Positions 25,710 to 35,958 of a DNA stretch of 64,000 nucleotides are shown in pieces. Made by a program: the position numbers and the translations under genes. Source of the DNA: Nitratireductor indicus C115. Its GTDB lineage: Bacteria > Pseudomonadota > Alphaproteobacteria > Rhizobiales > Rhizobiaceae. Under the pieces are notes generated by a model that was given only the letters and a program-made list of their open reading frames with translations, was not told the DNA's origin and ran no database searches. Within the stretch, counting starts at the first letter, position 1. Each line of letters starts with the position of its first letter. The stretch lies in NCBI RefSeq assembly GCF_000300515.1, contig NZ_AMSI01000003.1:186001-250000 (forward strand). The letters are read 5' to 3'.

Positions 25710-27644
25710 TCAGGAGCGATTCGCGCGTCCGGAAAGGAGGCCAAAGCCTTCGATCAGCGCTTCGGTCGCCTGCAGGTTGCTCAGCTCCGCCTGGATTTCA
25801 ACCAGGTGCCGCGCATCCTCTTCGTTCCAATCCGTCGCAAGCGCCAGTTCGGCCGCTTTCAGTTCCTTATGTAGAGAGCTTGCGCGCCGGTGCAAGTGCA
25901 GCGTCTGGGCGAAGGCTTCCCGCGCATCCTCCAGCGCCGCCGTTTCCAGTGCGGGCCACTGATAGGCGGACTTCACACGCGCCTCGGCCTGCTTCCATAT
26001 CGCCGTCAGGCCCGCCGCTTCGATGGCGGAAAGAAGCAAGGCCCGATCGTGCGTCGGATTATGCGCCACCGCATCGAACACGGCGGAACGCAAGCGACCG
26101 AGATCGCCGCTCGTCACCTCCATCTGCTCGACCGCATCGAAATAGGCGTCGATGAGCTCCGGGTGGTTGACGAGGGACACCATCAGCGTCGCCTCGCGCA
26201 ATGGCATGGATTGGGCGGTGCTGCGCACCAATGCGGAACGGGCAAGGCTTTCCGACACCGCAAGCCGCCCGGAGGCGCCGCCGGGCCGACCGCCACCGCC
26301 GCCGCGTCCGCCACGCCCACCCTGCCGGTCGAAACCACCCTGACCGCGCCGCGGCGCCTCATTGCCGAAGAAGGCACGCGCCCGTTCGCGCATGTCTTGC
26401 GCATAATGCCGGCGCAGATTCTCATCGGCGATCCGCGCCGTGAGCGACTGAAGGTTCTTCTCCAGCTCGGCCCGGCGCTCCGGCGTATCGAACATCTTGC
26501 CCGTGGTCTCCCGCATCCACAGGACATCAGCGAGAGGACGGGCGCTCGACAGCGCCGACGCAAAGGCATCCGGCCCGCTTTCACGCACGATGTCGTCGGG
26601 GTCTTTTCCTTCAGGCAGGAGCGCAAAGCGCAGGCTGCGCCCCGGCTGCACGAGGGGCAGTGCCAGATCGGCTGCCCGCCAGGCCGCTTTCAATCCCGCA
26701 TCATCACCGTCGAAGCACAAAACCGGCTCACCGGTCATGCGCCACAGAAGATCGAGCTGGTTTTCGGTCAGCGCGGTGCCGAGCGGCGCCACGGCGTTTT
26801 CGAACCCCGCCTGCGCAAGACCGATCACGTCCATATACCCTTCGACCGCGATCACTGTCTCGCCCTTGGCGGCGGCCCGGCGCGCCTGCGCCAGATTGTA
26901 GAGCACATTGCCCTTGTGAAAGAGCTCCGTGTCCGGAGAGTTCAGATATTTCGCAGGGACATCCGAAGACAAGGCGCGCCCGCCGAAGGCGATCACGCGC
27001 CCGCGTGCATCCTCGATGGGAAACATTACCCGGTCCCGGAAGCGATCATAGGACACGGGAATGTCGGGACCGAACACGACGAGGCCGCAGGCTTCGATCT
27101 GATCTTTCGAAGCCCCCTTGCCTGCCAGATATTCCTTGAGCGCATTGCGGCTGGATGGCGCATAGCCAAGCCGGAAAGACTGTTGTGTCGCGCTCGAAAG
27201 CCCGCGTCCGCGCAGATAGGCCCGCGCTGCCGCGCCGGCCTGCGCCTGAAGAGATTCCTCGAAGAAGCGAGCTGCCATATCCATGACATCGGTCAGCGAC
27301 GCACGCTTTTTCTCCCGTTGTTCCGCCTGCGGGTCGCGTTCGGGCATCGCCACGCCGGCCATATCGGCCACCCGTTCGACGGCCTCGGGAAAGCTGATCC
27401 CGTCGAGCTCGGAGAGAAACTTGAAATGATCGCCAGAAACGCCGCACCCGAAGCAATGGTAGCGGCCCTTGCGGTCCTCGCAGTGAAAGCTCGGCGATTT
27501 CTCGCCGTGAAACGGGCAACAAGCCCAGTAGTCGCCACGCGATGCATTTGTCTTGCGCCGGTCGAATGTCACACGCGAACCGACGACCTGCGAAATGGGA
27601 ACGCGATCGCGAAGTTCGTCGAGGAATGAGTTCGAAAAGCGCAT
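25710..27644 (-). CDS. dnaG: DNA primase
   Basis: A 644-residue DnaG that makes RNA primers for chromosomal replication. The zinc-binding domain is at residues 40-65 (CCPFHGEKSPSFH then YHCFGCG), the TOPRIM catalytic core at about 260-345 (VEGYMDVI with the metal-binding Glu, and DGDDAG), and the helicase-binding C-terminal domain from about 470. A Gly/Arg-rich linker (GGRGGRGGGGGRPGG, near residue 445) separates core and C-terminal domain and is longer and more biased than in enterobacteria. It precedes rpoD. Confidence 0.97.
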   Translation of the reverse strand: MRFSNSFLDELRDRVPISQVVGSRVTFDRRKTNASRGDYWACCPFHGEKSPSFHCEDRKGRYHCFGCGVSGDHFKFLSELDGISFPEAVERVADMAGVAMPERDPQAEQREKKRASLTDVMDMAARFFEESLQAQAGAAARAYLRGRGLSSATQQSFRLGYAPSSRNALKEYLAGKGASKDQIEACGLVVFGPDIPVSYDRFRDRVMFPIEDARGRVIAFGGRALSSDVPAKYLNSPDTELFHKGNVLYNLAQARRAAAKGETVIAVEGYMDVIGLAQAGFENAVAPLGTALTENQLDLLWRMTGEPVLCFDGDDAGLKAAWRAADLALPLVQPGRSLRFALLPEGKDPDDIVRESGPDAFASALSSARPLADVLWMRETTGKMFDTPERRAELEKNLQSLTARIADENLRRHYAQDMRERARAFFGNEAPRRGQGGFDRQGGRGGRGGGGGRPGGASGRLAVSESLARSALVRSTAQSMPLREATLMVSLVNHPELIDAYFDAVEQMEVTSGDLGRLRSAVFDAVAHNPTHDRALLLSAIEAAGLTAIWKQAEARVKSAYQWPALETAALEDAREAFAQTLHLHRRASSLHKELKAAELALATDWNEEDARHLVEIQAELSNLQATEALIEGFGLLSGRANRS

Positions 27645-27896
27645 GGTTCTGGCGGCCGGAAGAGTGCAGGACCATCATATAAGCATGCGCGTCCCAGGAA
27701 GCGAATCGAGGCAGCACTTCTGCACGTAATTCACAACATGCGCCAATTGGCCGTCATACAACTTAACCGATTGTTCAAATCTGACGTGCTACCGCATCAG
27801 AATTGAGGGCAAGTATCAAGTATCGGGCAAATTTCAGTCCTTGGCGTAAAGGCAATAAATCGACGCAAGGACGACCAGTCAGCGCGGTGGGGCAAA

Positions 27897-30269
27897 GTGC
27901 TTACAGTCTACAATTGCATTGTTAACGACCACAATTTAACCTTGGTCTTACTTGCTGGGGTGATCGGGGCGATCGCCTCCTTTGCAGCAGTCAACATCCT
28001 CCAGCATATGCGCAAGGCCCGCGGGCAGATGCGGCTCGTCTGGACGCTGGTTTCAGCGCTTTCCTTCGGTTTCGGCGTCTGGGCCACGCACTTCGTGGCC
28101 ATGTTGTCGTTCTCACCCGGCATTCCCAACGCATATGACATGCCGATCACCTTGCTTTCGCTGGTGATTGCGGTGGTCGTCACGGGTATCGGCATTGCCG
28201 TCGCCGCCACGCGTCAGAAGACCGATCACCATCTGGTGGGTGGCGCCATCGTCGGTGCCGGCGTGGCAGCGATGCATTTTACCGGGATGATGGCGTTTCA
28301 GGTGGAAGGCCGCATCGTATGGGACAAGGCGCTCGTCACATCCTCGGTGATCTTCGGTGTATTTCTGGGTGCTGCCGCCATCCGCATTGCCATGCGCCGC
28401 ACCTCGGGCATGAACAATGTCATCGGCACGATCCTCCTGACCCTCGCCATCTGCACGATGCATTTCACGGCAATGGGCGCGGTGTCGATCTATCCCGACC
28501 CGGCCATGGTGATCGCCCCCTCCTCCGTGCCGTCCAACTGGCTTGCCACAGCCGTGGCGCTCGCCGCCTTCACCATCCTCATGCTGACCGGGCTTGCGCT
28601 GTGGGTCGACATCCGCGACGCACAGCGCGCCAAGCTTGAGGAGCGGCGGATGAATGGTTTGGCCAATGCAGCGCTCGAAGGGCTGATCGTTTGCGACGAC
28701 ACCACCATCGTCACCGCCAACAAGAGCCTCTGCCGCCTGAGCGGCCGTACGTTGGGTGACATGATCGGCAGCGATTTCACCGAACTGTTCAGCGCCATCA
28801 ATCCCTCATCCGGTCTTTCCGCCAACGCGGATCCGATCTGGGAAAGCAACCTCATCCATGTTGACGGTTCCCGCTCTCCGGTCGAGCTTCTGACCCGCGT
28901 CGTCGACTATGGCGGCAAGCCCCATACGGTGATTGCAGTTCGCGACATTCGCGAGCGCAAGAAAGCCGAGGCCGACATTCACCGCCTCGCAATGCACGAT
29001 ACGCTCACGGGCCTGCCCAACCGCCGCTCCTTCACCACCCGACTTGAACAGGAGATGGCGGCACTCGCCGAAGACAAATCCATCGCACTGCTGTGCCTCG
29101 ATCTCGATCGCTTCAAGGAAGTGAACGATCTGTTCGGCCACGCCGCCGGCGATGCCATGCTCCAGAAGGTTGCCGAATGCGCCGGCAGCGTCCTGCGCGA
29201 GGGGCAGGTTCTGGCGCGCCTGGGCGGCGACGAATTCGCCGTCATTGCACCGGATCTTTCGGACCCTGAGGAAGCTGCCGATCTCGCTCAGGACATTCTC
29301 GATGCCTTCCGCAAGGAAAACGAGCGCGCGACCAGCGACGGCCTCATGTCCTCGAGCATCGGCATCGCGCTCTATCCCGCGGACGCCCAGGATCAGGAAA
29401 ACCTCATCAGCCATGCCGACACGGCGCTCTACCGCGCAAAATCCGAAGGGCGCGACACATATCGCTTCTATGAGCACGCCATGGGCCAGGAAGCGCGTTC
29501 GCGCCGCATCATGGAACACGAACTGCGCCATGCCGTTTCGCGCAAGGAATTCCGCCTCGTCTACCAGCCGCAGAAGCGCCTCGATACGGGCGAGGTGGTG
29601 GGATACGAGGCACTGCTGCGCTGGAAGCACCCCGAACGCGGCAATGTTTCCCCGGCGATTTTCGTTCCCGTTGCCGAGGAAAGCGGTGCGATCGTTCCCA
29701 TCGGCGAGTGGGTACTGGAAGACGCTTGCCGCACGGCCGCCAGCTGGGCGCCCCACCTGACCATCGCCGTGAACGTCTCGGCCGTGCAGCTCCACAGCCC
29801 GAACTTCACCCAGACCGTGCATCGCATTCTGCTTGAGACGGGGCTTTCGCCGCGCCGCCTCGAAATCGAGATCACCGAAACCGCTCTGGTGCGCGACATG
29901 CATCGTGCACTGACGACACTGCGCCAATTGAAGTCGCTCGGCGTGCGCGTGGCCATGGACGATTTCGGCACCGGGTATTCCTCCCTGTCGAACCTGCGCG
30001 CCTTCCCCTTCGACAAGATCAAGATCGACGGGTCTTTCATTCGTCAGGTCGACACGAACGAACAGTCCGCCACCATCGTGAAGGCCGTTCTCGGTATTGG
30101 TCGTGGGCTCGGCCTGCCAGTTCTGGCCGAAGGGGTGGAAACCTCGGGCGAAGCCAGCTTCCTGAGCCGCGAGCTCTGTCAGATCGGCCAGGGCTACTAC
30201 CTGGGACGCCCCTCCTCCATCGAGGACATTGAGGGCGACAAGGAAGACAGTTCCGCCAACGCCGCCTGA
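27897..30269 (+). CDS. MHYT-GGDEF-EAL membrane protein (cyclic-di-GMP turnover)
   Basis: A 790-residue protein starting at GTG. Residues 1-235 form a seven-helix MHYT sensor with three His motifs (ATHFVAML, MHFTGMMA, MHFTAMGA) proposed to bind copper and sense oxygen, CO or NO. A PAS-like region follows (about 250-360), then GGDEF with an intact GGDEF at 443-447, then EAL with intact E571-A572-L573 and DDFGTGYSSL. Both catalytic domains look active, so net activity cannot be told from sequence. It is divergent from dnaG and ends at a strong terminator. Confidence 0.95.
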   Translation: MLTVYNCIVNDHNLTLVLLAGVIGAIASFAAVNILQHMRKARGQMRLVWTLVSALSFGFGVWATHFVAMLSFSPGIPNAYDMPITLLSLVIAVVVTGIGIAVAATRQKTDHHLVGGAIVGAGVAAMHFTGMMAFQVEGRIVWDKALVTSSVIFGVFLGAAAIRIAMRRTSGMNNVIGTILLTLAICTMHFTAMGAVSIYPDPAMVIAPSSVPSNWLATAVALAAFTILMLTGLALWVDIRDAQRAKLEERRMNGLANAALEGLIVCDDTTIVTANKSLCRLSGRTLGDMIGSDFTELFSAINPSSGLSANADPIWESNLIHVDGSRSPVELLTRVVDYGGKPHTVIAVRDIRERKKAEADIHRLAMHDTLTGLPNRRSFTTRLEQEMAALAEDKSIALLCLDLDRFKEVNDLFGHAAGDAMLQKVAECAGSVLREGQVLARLGGDEFAVIAPDLSDPEEAADLAQDILDAFRKENERATSDGLMSSSIGIALYPADAQDQENLISHADTALYRAKSEGRDTYRFYEHAMGQEARSRRIMEHELRHAVSRKEFRLVYQPQKRLDTGEVVGYEALLRWKHPERGNVSPAIFVPVAEESGAIVPIGEWVLEDACRTAASWAPHLTIAVNVSAVQLHSPNFTQTVHRILLETGLSPRRLEIEITETALVRDMHRALTTLRQLKSLGVRVAMDDFGTGYSSLSNLRAFPFDKIKIDGSFIRQVDTNEQSATIVKAVLGIGRGLGLPVLAEGVETSGEASFLSRELCQIGQGYYLGRPSSIEDIEGDKEDSSANAA

Positions 30270-30320
30270 ACGCCCGGCGCGCAGTCCAGCACAAGACGGG
30301 GCAGAGCAAGACGGGCACAA

Positions 30321-30360
30321 CAAAACGGGGCTTCCTTCGCAGGAAGCCCCGTTTTGTTTT
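30321..30360. terminator. Bidirectional terminator
   Basis: A perfect 15-bp stem (30321-30335 with 30342-30356) flanked by A and T runs lies between convergent genes. It ends the MHYT-GGDEF-EAL gene and the yqeY-like gene. Confidence 0.88.
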
Positions 30361-30417
30361 GACAAGCCGGATATGCGGCAGGAAGAACGTCCTGCTTCGT
30401 CAAGAGCGCAGAAAACC

Positions 30418-30867
30418 CTAGCGCAACATGTTCTTGACGATGCCGCTCGCCTTGCCGAAATCCATGCGGCCGGAGAACTTCTCCTTGAGGATATTCATAC
30501 AGCGCCCCATGTCGCGCAGGCCATCCGCACCGATTTCCTGCACCACCTCGGCACACACCTTCTTCACGTCATCCTCGCACATCTGCTTGGGCAAGAATTC
30601 CTTGATGATGGCGATTTCCTCGCGCTCCTGCTCGGCGAGTTCGAGGCGGTTGCCCTCCTCGAATGCCTTTGCCGATTCCGCGCGCTGTTTGGCCATTTTT
30701 GCCAGGATCAGCAGGATATCCTCGTCGCTGACGGGATCTTTGCCCGCACCGCGATTGGCGATATCGCGATCCTTGATCGCAGTCTGAATCAGTCGAAGCG
30801 TCGATATACGACGTTTGTCTTTCTGTTTTACGGCGTCATTTAACGCCTTTGCGAACATCTCGCGCAT
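30418..30867 (-). CDS. GatB/YqeY-domain protein
   Basis: A 149-residue YqeY protein, resembling the C-terminal tRNA-binding tail domain of GatB: KRRISTLRLIQTAIKDRDI at the start, and a closing DMGRCMNILKEKFSGRMDFG. Role in aminoacyl-tRNA handling is proposed, not proven. The ATG at 30867 (MREMFAK) fits the family and has AAGG upstream; the frame continues further. It is divergent from carA, a conserved alphaproteobacterial arrangement. Confidence 0.9.
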   Translation of the reverse strand: MREMFAKALNDAVKQKDKRRISTLRLIQTAIKDRDIANRGAGKDPVSDEDILLILAKMAKQRAESAKAFEEGNRLELAEQEREEIAIIKEFLPKQMCEDDVKKVCAEVVQEIGADGLRDMGRCMNILKEKFSGRMDFGKASGIVKNMLR

Positions 30868-31243
30868 TACCTTAGTCTCCCGTACAGGGGGCAACATAGC
30901 GCCGGTCAATTTTGGAAGCAAGCACAGGGAAACCCATAAGTCACTGTAAATATTAGAATAAATATTTTACAGCAGACTGATTTACCCAATAGCCATTGCC
31001 GACCGCCCACGCCCCGAACGGACAATTGCGGTCCTTTCCGGGGCAGTAACGGAACCGCGCCGCACCCCTTGGCACATTCGATGCGCCATATGGCGTAGGT
31101 GGAGGAAGCTTTCAAGCCCCTTGCGCTCGGCGGGAAAAAGTGACAACCGGAAGGCGACAAGCATCACGTACCGAAGATGGCCACGAGCGCAGCCGCCTCG
31201 ACGCGACCGCGCGCCCGGCTACACGAAGGATGGAGACAATCCG
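30868..31243. other. Divergent yqeY-like / carA intergenic region
   Basis: No gene seen. It holds AT-rich DNA at 30940-30970 and a 12-bp perfect palindrome CGCCATATGGCG at 31084-31095. The carA promoter or a leader would be expected here; no recognised pyrimidine-responsive structure was found. Confidence 0.4.
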
Positions 31244-32440
31244 ATGGCAAGCACCGCCCCCTGGAGCGAAACCCGGCCGACCGCGTTGATCGTGCTCGCC
31301 GACGGAACGGTGATTGAGGGCCGAGGCCTCGGCGCAGGCGGACAGGCTGTCGGCGAACTCTGCTTCAACACCGCGCTTACAGGATATGAGGAAATCCTCA
31401 CCGACCCCTCCTATGCCGGGCAGATTGTCACCTTCACCTTCCCGCATATCGGCAATGTCGGCGCCAATGACGAAGACATCGAGGACCTGCACCCCGCAGC
31501 CCGCGCCGGAGCGGTGGGGGCCGTGTTCCGCGCGGATATCTCAAACCCTTCGAATTACCGCTCCGCATCCCATTTCGACGAATGGCTGAAGCGCCGGGGT
31601 ATTGTCGCGATTGCCGGCGTCGATACGCGCGCCCTTACTGCTTTGCTGCGCGAAAAAGGCGCGGCAAATGCCGTGATCGCCCACAATCCCGACGGTGTGT
31701 TCGATGTTGATGCCCTCAAGGCAAAGGCCCGCGAATGGTCCGGCCTTGTCGACCTCGACCTTGCGAAGGAGGTGACCTCCGGTCAGTCCCAGACCTGGAC
31801 CGAAACACCCTGGGTATGGGATGAAGGCTATGGCAATCAGGACGAACCCACCACACATATCGTGGCGGTGGACTATGGTGCCAAGCGCAATATCCTGCGG
31901 CTGCTGGCCGGCCTCGGCGCCAAGGTCACCATCGTGCCTGCGAAGACGAGCGCAGATGATATTCTCGCCCTTCGCCCGGACGGAATTTTCCTGTCGAACG
32001 GCCCTGGCGACCCCGCCGCTACCGCCGAATATGCGGTTCCCATGATCCAGCAGCTTCTCAAGACGGAGATTCCGCTCTTTGGCATCTGCCTCGGACACCA
32101 GATGCTGGCGCTGGCGCTGGGCGCCAAGACGGTGAAGATGCATCAAGGCCACCATGGCGCGAACCACCCGGTAAAGGATTTCACCACAGGCAAGGTGGAA
32201 ATCGTATCCATGAACCACGGTTTCGCGGTGGATGGCGATACCCTGCCCCAAGGCGTCGAGGAGACCCATGTCTCGCTGTTCGACGGTTCGAACTGCGGCC
32301 TGACCATTACCGGCCGGCCTGTCTTTTCGGTCCAGCATCACCCCGAGGCTTCGCCTGGCCCGCAGGATTCGCACTATCTCTTCCGGCGCTTCGCCAACCT
32401 CATCCGTAGCCGCCGCGGCGAGCCCGCCTTGGCTGAGTGA
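31244..32440 (+). CDS. carA: Carbamoyl-phosphate synthase, glutaminase (small) subunit
   Basis: A 398-residue CarA, which hydrolyses glutamine and channels ammonia to CarB for arginine and pyrimidine synthesis. The N-terminal CarA-specific domain shows ELCFNTALTGYEEILTDPSY; the class I glutaminase has the nucleophile in FGICLGHQ and the partner His in QHHPEASPGP. The ATG at 31244 is preceded by GGAG. carB is not adjacent but 6.6 kb downstream on the same strand, separated by opposite-strand genes, as in other Hyphomicrobiales. Confidence 0.97.
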   Translation: MASTAPWSETRPTALIVLADGTVIEGRGLGAGGQAVGELCFNTALTGYEEILTDPSYAGQIVTFTFPHIGNVGANDEDIEDLHPAARAGAVGAVFRADISNPSNYRSASHFDEWLKRRGIVAIAGVDTRALTALLREKGAANAVIAHNPDGVFDVDALKAKAREWSGLVDLDLAKEVTSGQSQTWTETPWVWDEGYGNQDEPTTHIVAVDYGAKRNILRLLAGLGAKVTIVPAKTSADDILALRPDGIFLSNGPGDPAATAEYAVPMIQQLLKTEIPLFGICLGHQMLALALGAKTVKMHQGHHGANHPVKDFTTGKVEIVSMNHGFAVDGDTLPQGVEETHVSLFDGSNCGLTITGRPVFSVQHHPEASPGPQDSHYLFRRFANLIRSRRGEPALAE

Positions 32441-32443
32441 GAG

Positions 32444-32474
32444 CAAAAAAGCGCCGCACGTTTCCGTGCGGCGC
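32444..32474 (-). terminator. Terminator of the VWA gene
   Basis: On the minus strand a 10-bp stem (GCGCCGCACG with CGTGCGGCGC, GAAA loop) is followed by TTTTTTGC. It sits between the carA stop and the convergent VWA gene. Confidence 0.85.
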
Positions 32475-32515
32475 CGACATTGCGTAACCTTCGCTTCGCC
32501 TGTCCGGCATCCCGA

Positions 32516-34234
32516 TCAGGATGAAAGGCGCAGCTTCACAATCTTCTCGCCGATCGCTTTGAAGACATCCTTGAGCTGATTGCGCGACGGCGCGTCGAAA
32601 TATTGCGTCGAGTCGCTCGCACATTGCGCCAGCATCGATCCCGTATTCGTATCGCGTTCTTCCAGGCGGATCGTGTAGATACTGATGTCGTGCTTCTTCT
32701 TCGCATTGCTGCAGGCAGCAAGCGTTTTCTCGTTCATCTTTTCGGTCATCTTGGAGCTGCTTGCAGCCGTCAGCCCGTCAAGGCGTCCATCCACGAGATA
32801 ACCGAAACTCGAATAGCTTGAGCCGAGTGCCGTGCGGGTCGTTCCAAACACATTCGAACCGTCCGTGAGAACGATCATGACCTTCTCAAGGCCGGGACGC
32901 TCCGCCCCACCGGCAAAAGGTTCCTGCGGCGACAGGACCCGCATGCCCCAAGAAACACCCTCCATGATATTGGTGTTGCCGCTGGCTTCCAGCGCACTGA
33001 CCTTACTCTTCAGAAGCCCGTAATCATTGGTGAGCGATGTGATCGGCTGCATGTTGCAGCCCCGATTGGGCCCCCGCCCGCCCTCGATATTGACGCCGCC
33101 TGGGGGAGAAAGCAGCGATCCGAGGAGATCGCCCACACCGTATTTGAGAAGCTTGCGAAGCTCGCCGGTGAGCGACTTGTCGAGCGGATTTACGGAAGAG
33201 TTGATATAGTCGTTGCTGTAGCCGCGCTCATTCGGCTCATCGATGGCGAAAGCCGGCACGAAATAACTTGCCTTGTCCGATTTGAGAACAGGCGTGTCAT
33301 CGGTATCGTGGTCGCCCTTCTTGGACGGCATGCGGGTTTCCACACAACCGGCCCATTCCTGACCAAGATTATGGAAAACCTCAAAACGGCTTACACCCGA
33401 TTTGAGCTCGAGCTGGGGAATCTCGCTGCTGCCCTCGAGATCGAGCCATTCCGCTCCCGTTCCTTTCTTGACCCGGCCATGCTTGTCGAACTCAGGGCCA
33501 TATTGCGGGCCGACATTGACGAAGGTGGCAAACGGGACCAGCGAGAATTTGAGTTTTTCCGTATCTGTGACCTGGCTGGAGATATCCTCGATCAGCCCGA
33601 TCACGGCCTCCTTCATGGACTGCAGCTTTCCACCAGCCATCGAGCCGGTAGTGTCCAGAACCAGCGCGATTTCATAGGAAACCATGGCGAGATCGGCCGT
33701 CGAGGAGGCAAAGACGGGGACGCTTTTCTTGCCCAGAATACCTCCGAAATACAATCCGACATCCACCCCGGCTTCCAGCGTGACAGATGTGTCCTTGCGC
33801 ACCATCTTCAGGTTCACATATTGCGGGTCGAGATTGCCGGACATGAAGCGCCGGGCGATCAGGTTGGCTTCGTCATCGCTGATCTTGACGCCCTTCTGGG
33901 CAACGGCGAGCACGGCCGTGTCGAGTGCGTTTTGAAGCTGCGTGCGCACACGGCTCGTATTGGCGTAATCGACCCCAAGCGCCGCGGCCCCCACAAGCGG
34001 TATGCTGCAGATCGCGGCAAGAATTGCAAAATTGCCCGCACGATCCTCCACGAAGGAGCGCAAAAGCCCCTGGCGCGCCGGAACGTACCCGTTAAAGCGG
34101 GCCTTAACCTTGCCGGGCAAAGCTTGACCTGCGTGCCTTGCAGCCCCCCGCAGCAATCCACTATGAAACCGCCGCAGCACTTTTGAAGAAACTCGCATAG
34201 CCAATACCGCCAACCCTTTTGTTGGCCCATTCAT
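32516..34234 (-). CDS. TadG-like pilus-assembly/VWA-domain protein
   Basis: A 572-residue protein with a TadE/TadG-type N terminus: FVEDRAGNFAILAAICSIPL begins a single membrane segment (residues 67-87), followed by GVDYANTSRVRTQLQNALD. A von Willebrand factor A domain starts near residue 188 with the metal-site motif DTTGSM (194-199) and includes VLTDGSN. Such Flp-pilus-type proteins are exported and may act in adhesion or surface assembly, but no tad cluster is visible here, so it is an orphan. A short DUF2937 gene follows upstream. Confidence 0.88.
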   Translation of the reverse strand: MNGPTKGLAVLAMRVSSKVLRRFHSGLLRGAARHAGQALPGKVKARFNGYVPARQGLLRSFVEDRAGNFAILAAICSIPLVGAAALGVDYANTSRVRTQLQNALDTAVLAVAQKGVKISDDEANLIARRFMSGNLDPQYVNLKMVRKDTSVTLEAGVDVGLYFGGILGKKSVPVFASSTADLAMVSYEIALVLDTTGSMAGGKLQSMKEAVIGLIEDISSQVTDTEKLKFSLVPFATFVNVGPQYGPEFDKHGRVKKGTGAEWLDLEGSSEIPQLELKSGVSRFEVFHNLGQEWAGCVETRMPSKKGDHDTDDTPVLKSDKASYFVPAFAIDEPNERGYSNDYINSSVNPLDKSLTGELRKLLKYGVGDLLGSLLSPPGGVNIEGGRGPNRGCNMQPITSLTNDYGLLKSKVSALEASGNTNIMEGVSWGMRVLSPQEPFAGGAERPGLEKVMIVLTDGSNVFGTTRTALGSSYSSFGYLVDGRLDGLTAASSSKMTEKMNEKTLAACSNAKKKHDISIYTIRLEERDTNTGSMLAQCASDSTQYFDAPSRNQLKDVFKAIGEKIVKLRLSS

Positions 34235-34277
34235 ATGGCGAGCTTCTTAAAAACAATTTAAACGGGTATTCTTAATT

Positions 34278-34793
34278 TTATACACGTATATTGCGCACGG
34301 GAGGCACCTTTCTACGCCGGAAAAGCCTGCCTAAACCCCAGCTCAGCCCACCGCCGAAAATCACCCCCAGCGCAGTCCACACGAGACCATGCGGTGTAAC
34401 GGGTACGGCCGGTTCGAAATCCGAAACAGTTCCCTTGAAAAGAACCGCGTCCGGGTTCTTCAGCAATGCTATCGGGCGCATGATGGGCGGGAGGCTTTCG
34501 AACGCCTGCGATTGGGCAATGAGATTGCCGTACCGGTCTATCGCCACGCGCATGGAAAGCCCGCGATCCCTCAGCACCGGAACCGTCGAAGCGTCATAGA
34601 CCTTTAGGATATCGGCGCGGGACAGATTATTGTTCGCCGCATCACGATCGAAGGCGGCGATCACGCCGCCAAGCTCGTTCATGGCGCCATTCATGCGCTG
34701 GCGGTATTGCTGCGCCAGTTCAGGTGCCTGCGAGGTCACCAGCCCGCCCGATAACGCTACCAGCAGGCCGAGAATTCTTCCCAATCCGAACAT
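34278..34793 (-). CDS. DUF2937 membrane protein
   Basis: A 171-residue protein with an N-terminal hydrophobic segment (LGRILGLLVALSGGLVTSQA), a soluble helical middle (AQQYRQRMNGAMNELGG) and a C-terminal membrane segment (GLVWTALGVIFGGGLSWGL) ending in a basic tail. This is the DUF2937 layout. The soluble middle would lie in the periplasm. Function unknown. It lies 44 bp upstream of the VWA gene. Confidence 0.85.
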   Translation of the reverse strand: MFGLGRILGLLVALSGGLVTSQAPELAQQYRQRMNGAMNELGGVIAAFDRDAANNNLSRADILKVYDASTVPVLRDRGLSMRVAIDRYGNLIAQSQAFESLPPIMRPIALLKNPDAVLFKGTVSDFEPAVPVTPHGLVWTALGVIFGGGLSWGLGRLFRRRKVPPVRNIRV

Positions 34794-34839
34794 GCTCCGT
34801 CATGCCTTTCCTTTGGCAGCGGAACAGCCAGCCCGAGGC

Positions 34840-35778
34840 TCAGATAGGCTCGTTGAACGTATCGCAATCAGCCAACCGTCCGCTCTTGAGCCCCCGCGCA
34901 AACCAGGTGCGCCGTTGCTCCGACGTACCATGGTTGAAACTTTCCGGCACCACATAGCCCTGGGTGCGCTTCTGCAGCGTATCGTCGCCGATCTGGTTGG
35001 CTGCATTGAGCGCCTCTTCCACATCGCCTTCTTCCAGAAGGCCCTTTTGCGCCGTGTAATGCGCCCAGATACCGGCAAAACAATCGGCCTGAAGCTCGAC
35101 CCGCATCGACATGGCGTTTGCTTCCGCCTGGCTCATGCGCTGGCGCATCTCGTTGAAGCGCGGCAGGATACCGGTCACGTTCTGCACATGGTGGCCCACT
35201 TCGTGCGCGACCACATAGGCCTGCGCAAAGTCGCCGGAGGCGCCGAAACGGCGCGCCAGCTGATCGAAGAAGCCAAGATCGAGATAAACTTTCTGATCCC
35301 CGGGACAATAGAACGGCCCGGTGGCTGCGGAAGCATAACCGCAAGCCGAACGAACGGCATCGGTGAACAACACCATGGAAGGTTCGCGATAATCGAGCCC
35401 CTGCGATTCGAAGATACCCTTCCAGGTATCCTCCGTCTCGGCCAGAACGACGCTCACGAACTGTGCCATCTCGTCACTGGCCGCCGAAGTGCCACTGCCG
35501 CCATTGTTCGTGGTCTGGCGCGTCACGACCTGCCCGCCGCTGCCCGGATCGCCGGTCAGCATGCCGATTGGATCGATGCCGCAGGATTTCAGCACGAAGA
35601 ACAGCACCACCAGGATGATGATTCCAGAAAGCCCGCCACCGGCGCTGCGAGAATTGCCGACCGGTAAGCGCATACGGCCACCCGAACGGCCAAACCCACC
35701 CGGAAGTCCGCCGCTACCACCGCCCTCGCTGCGGCGATCCTCGACATTGCTGCTCTGACGGCGATCTTTCCAGCGCAT
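34840..35778 (-). CDS. YpfJ-family zinc metallopeptidase
   Basis: A 312-residue protein. A basic N terminus with a Gly-rich stretch is followed by one membrane segment (about residues 51-64) and a catalytic domain with the zinc motif HEVGHHVQ at 192-199. The family signature FYCPGDQKVYLDLGFFDQL lies before it. It is an inner-membrane protein with the peptidase domain probably in the periplasm. Physiological substrate unknown. Single gene by spacing. Confidence 0.9.
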   Translation of the reverse strand: MRWKDRRQSSNVEDRRSEGGGSGGLPGGFGRSGGRMRLPVGNSRSAGGGLSGIIILVVLFFVLKSCGIDPIGMLTGDPGSGGQVVTRQTTNNGGSGTSAASDEMAQFVSVVLAETEDTWKGIFESQGLDYREPSMVLFTDAVRSACGYASAATGPFYCPGDQKVYLDLGFFDQLARRFGASGDFAQAYVVAHEVGHHVQNVTGILPRFNEMRQRMSQAEANAMSMRVELQADCFAGIWAHYTAQKGLLEEGDVEEALNAANQIGDDTLQKRTQGYVVPESFNHGTSEQRRTWFARGLKSGRLADCDTFNEPI

Positions 35779-35958
35779 TCATTCAACTCCAGATCGTTTC
35801 CGACGCCACGAATAACGCCTAGCGGCTCCCGACGCCAGTGACTTGTGTCCCTGCTGGCGCAAGGTTAGCGGAAAGCCCGGAAAATCGGAATGAAATTCGA
35901 CCTCGGGAATTTAGGCGCGAAGCCGGCGATATGCACATAAGCGCCGGCCCTCGCCCGT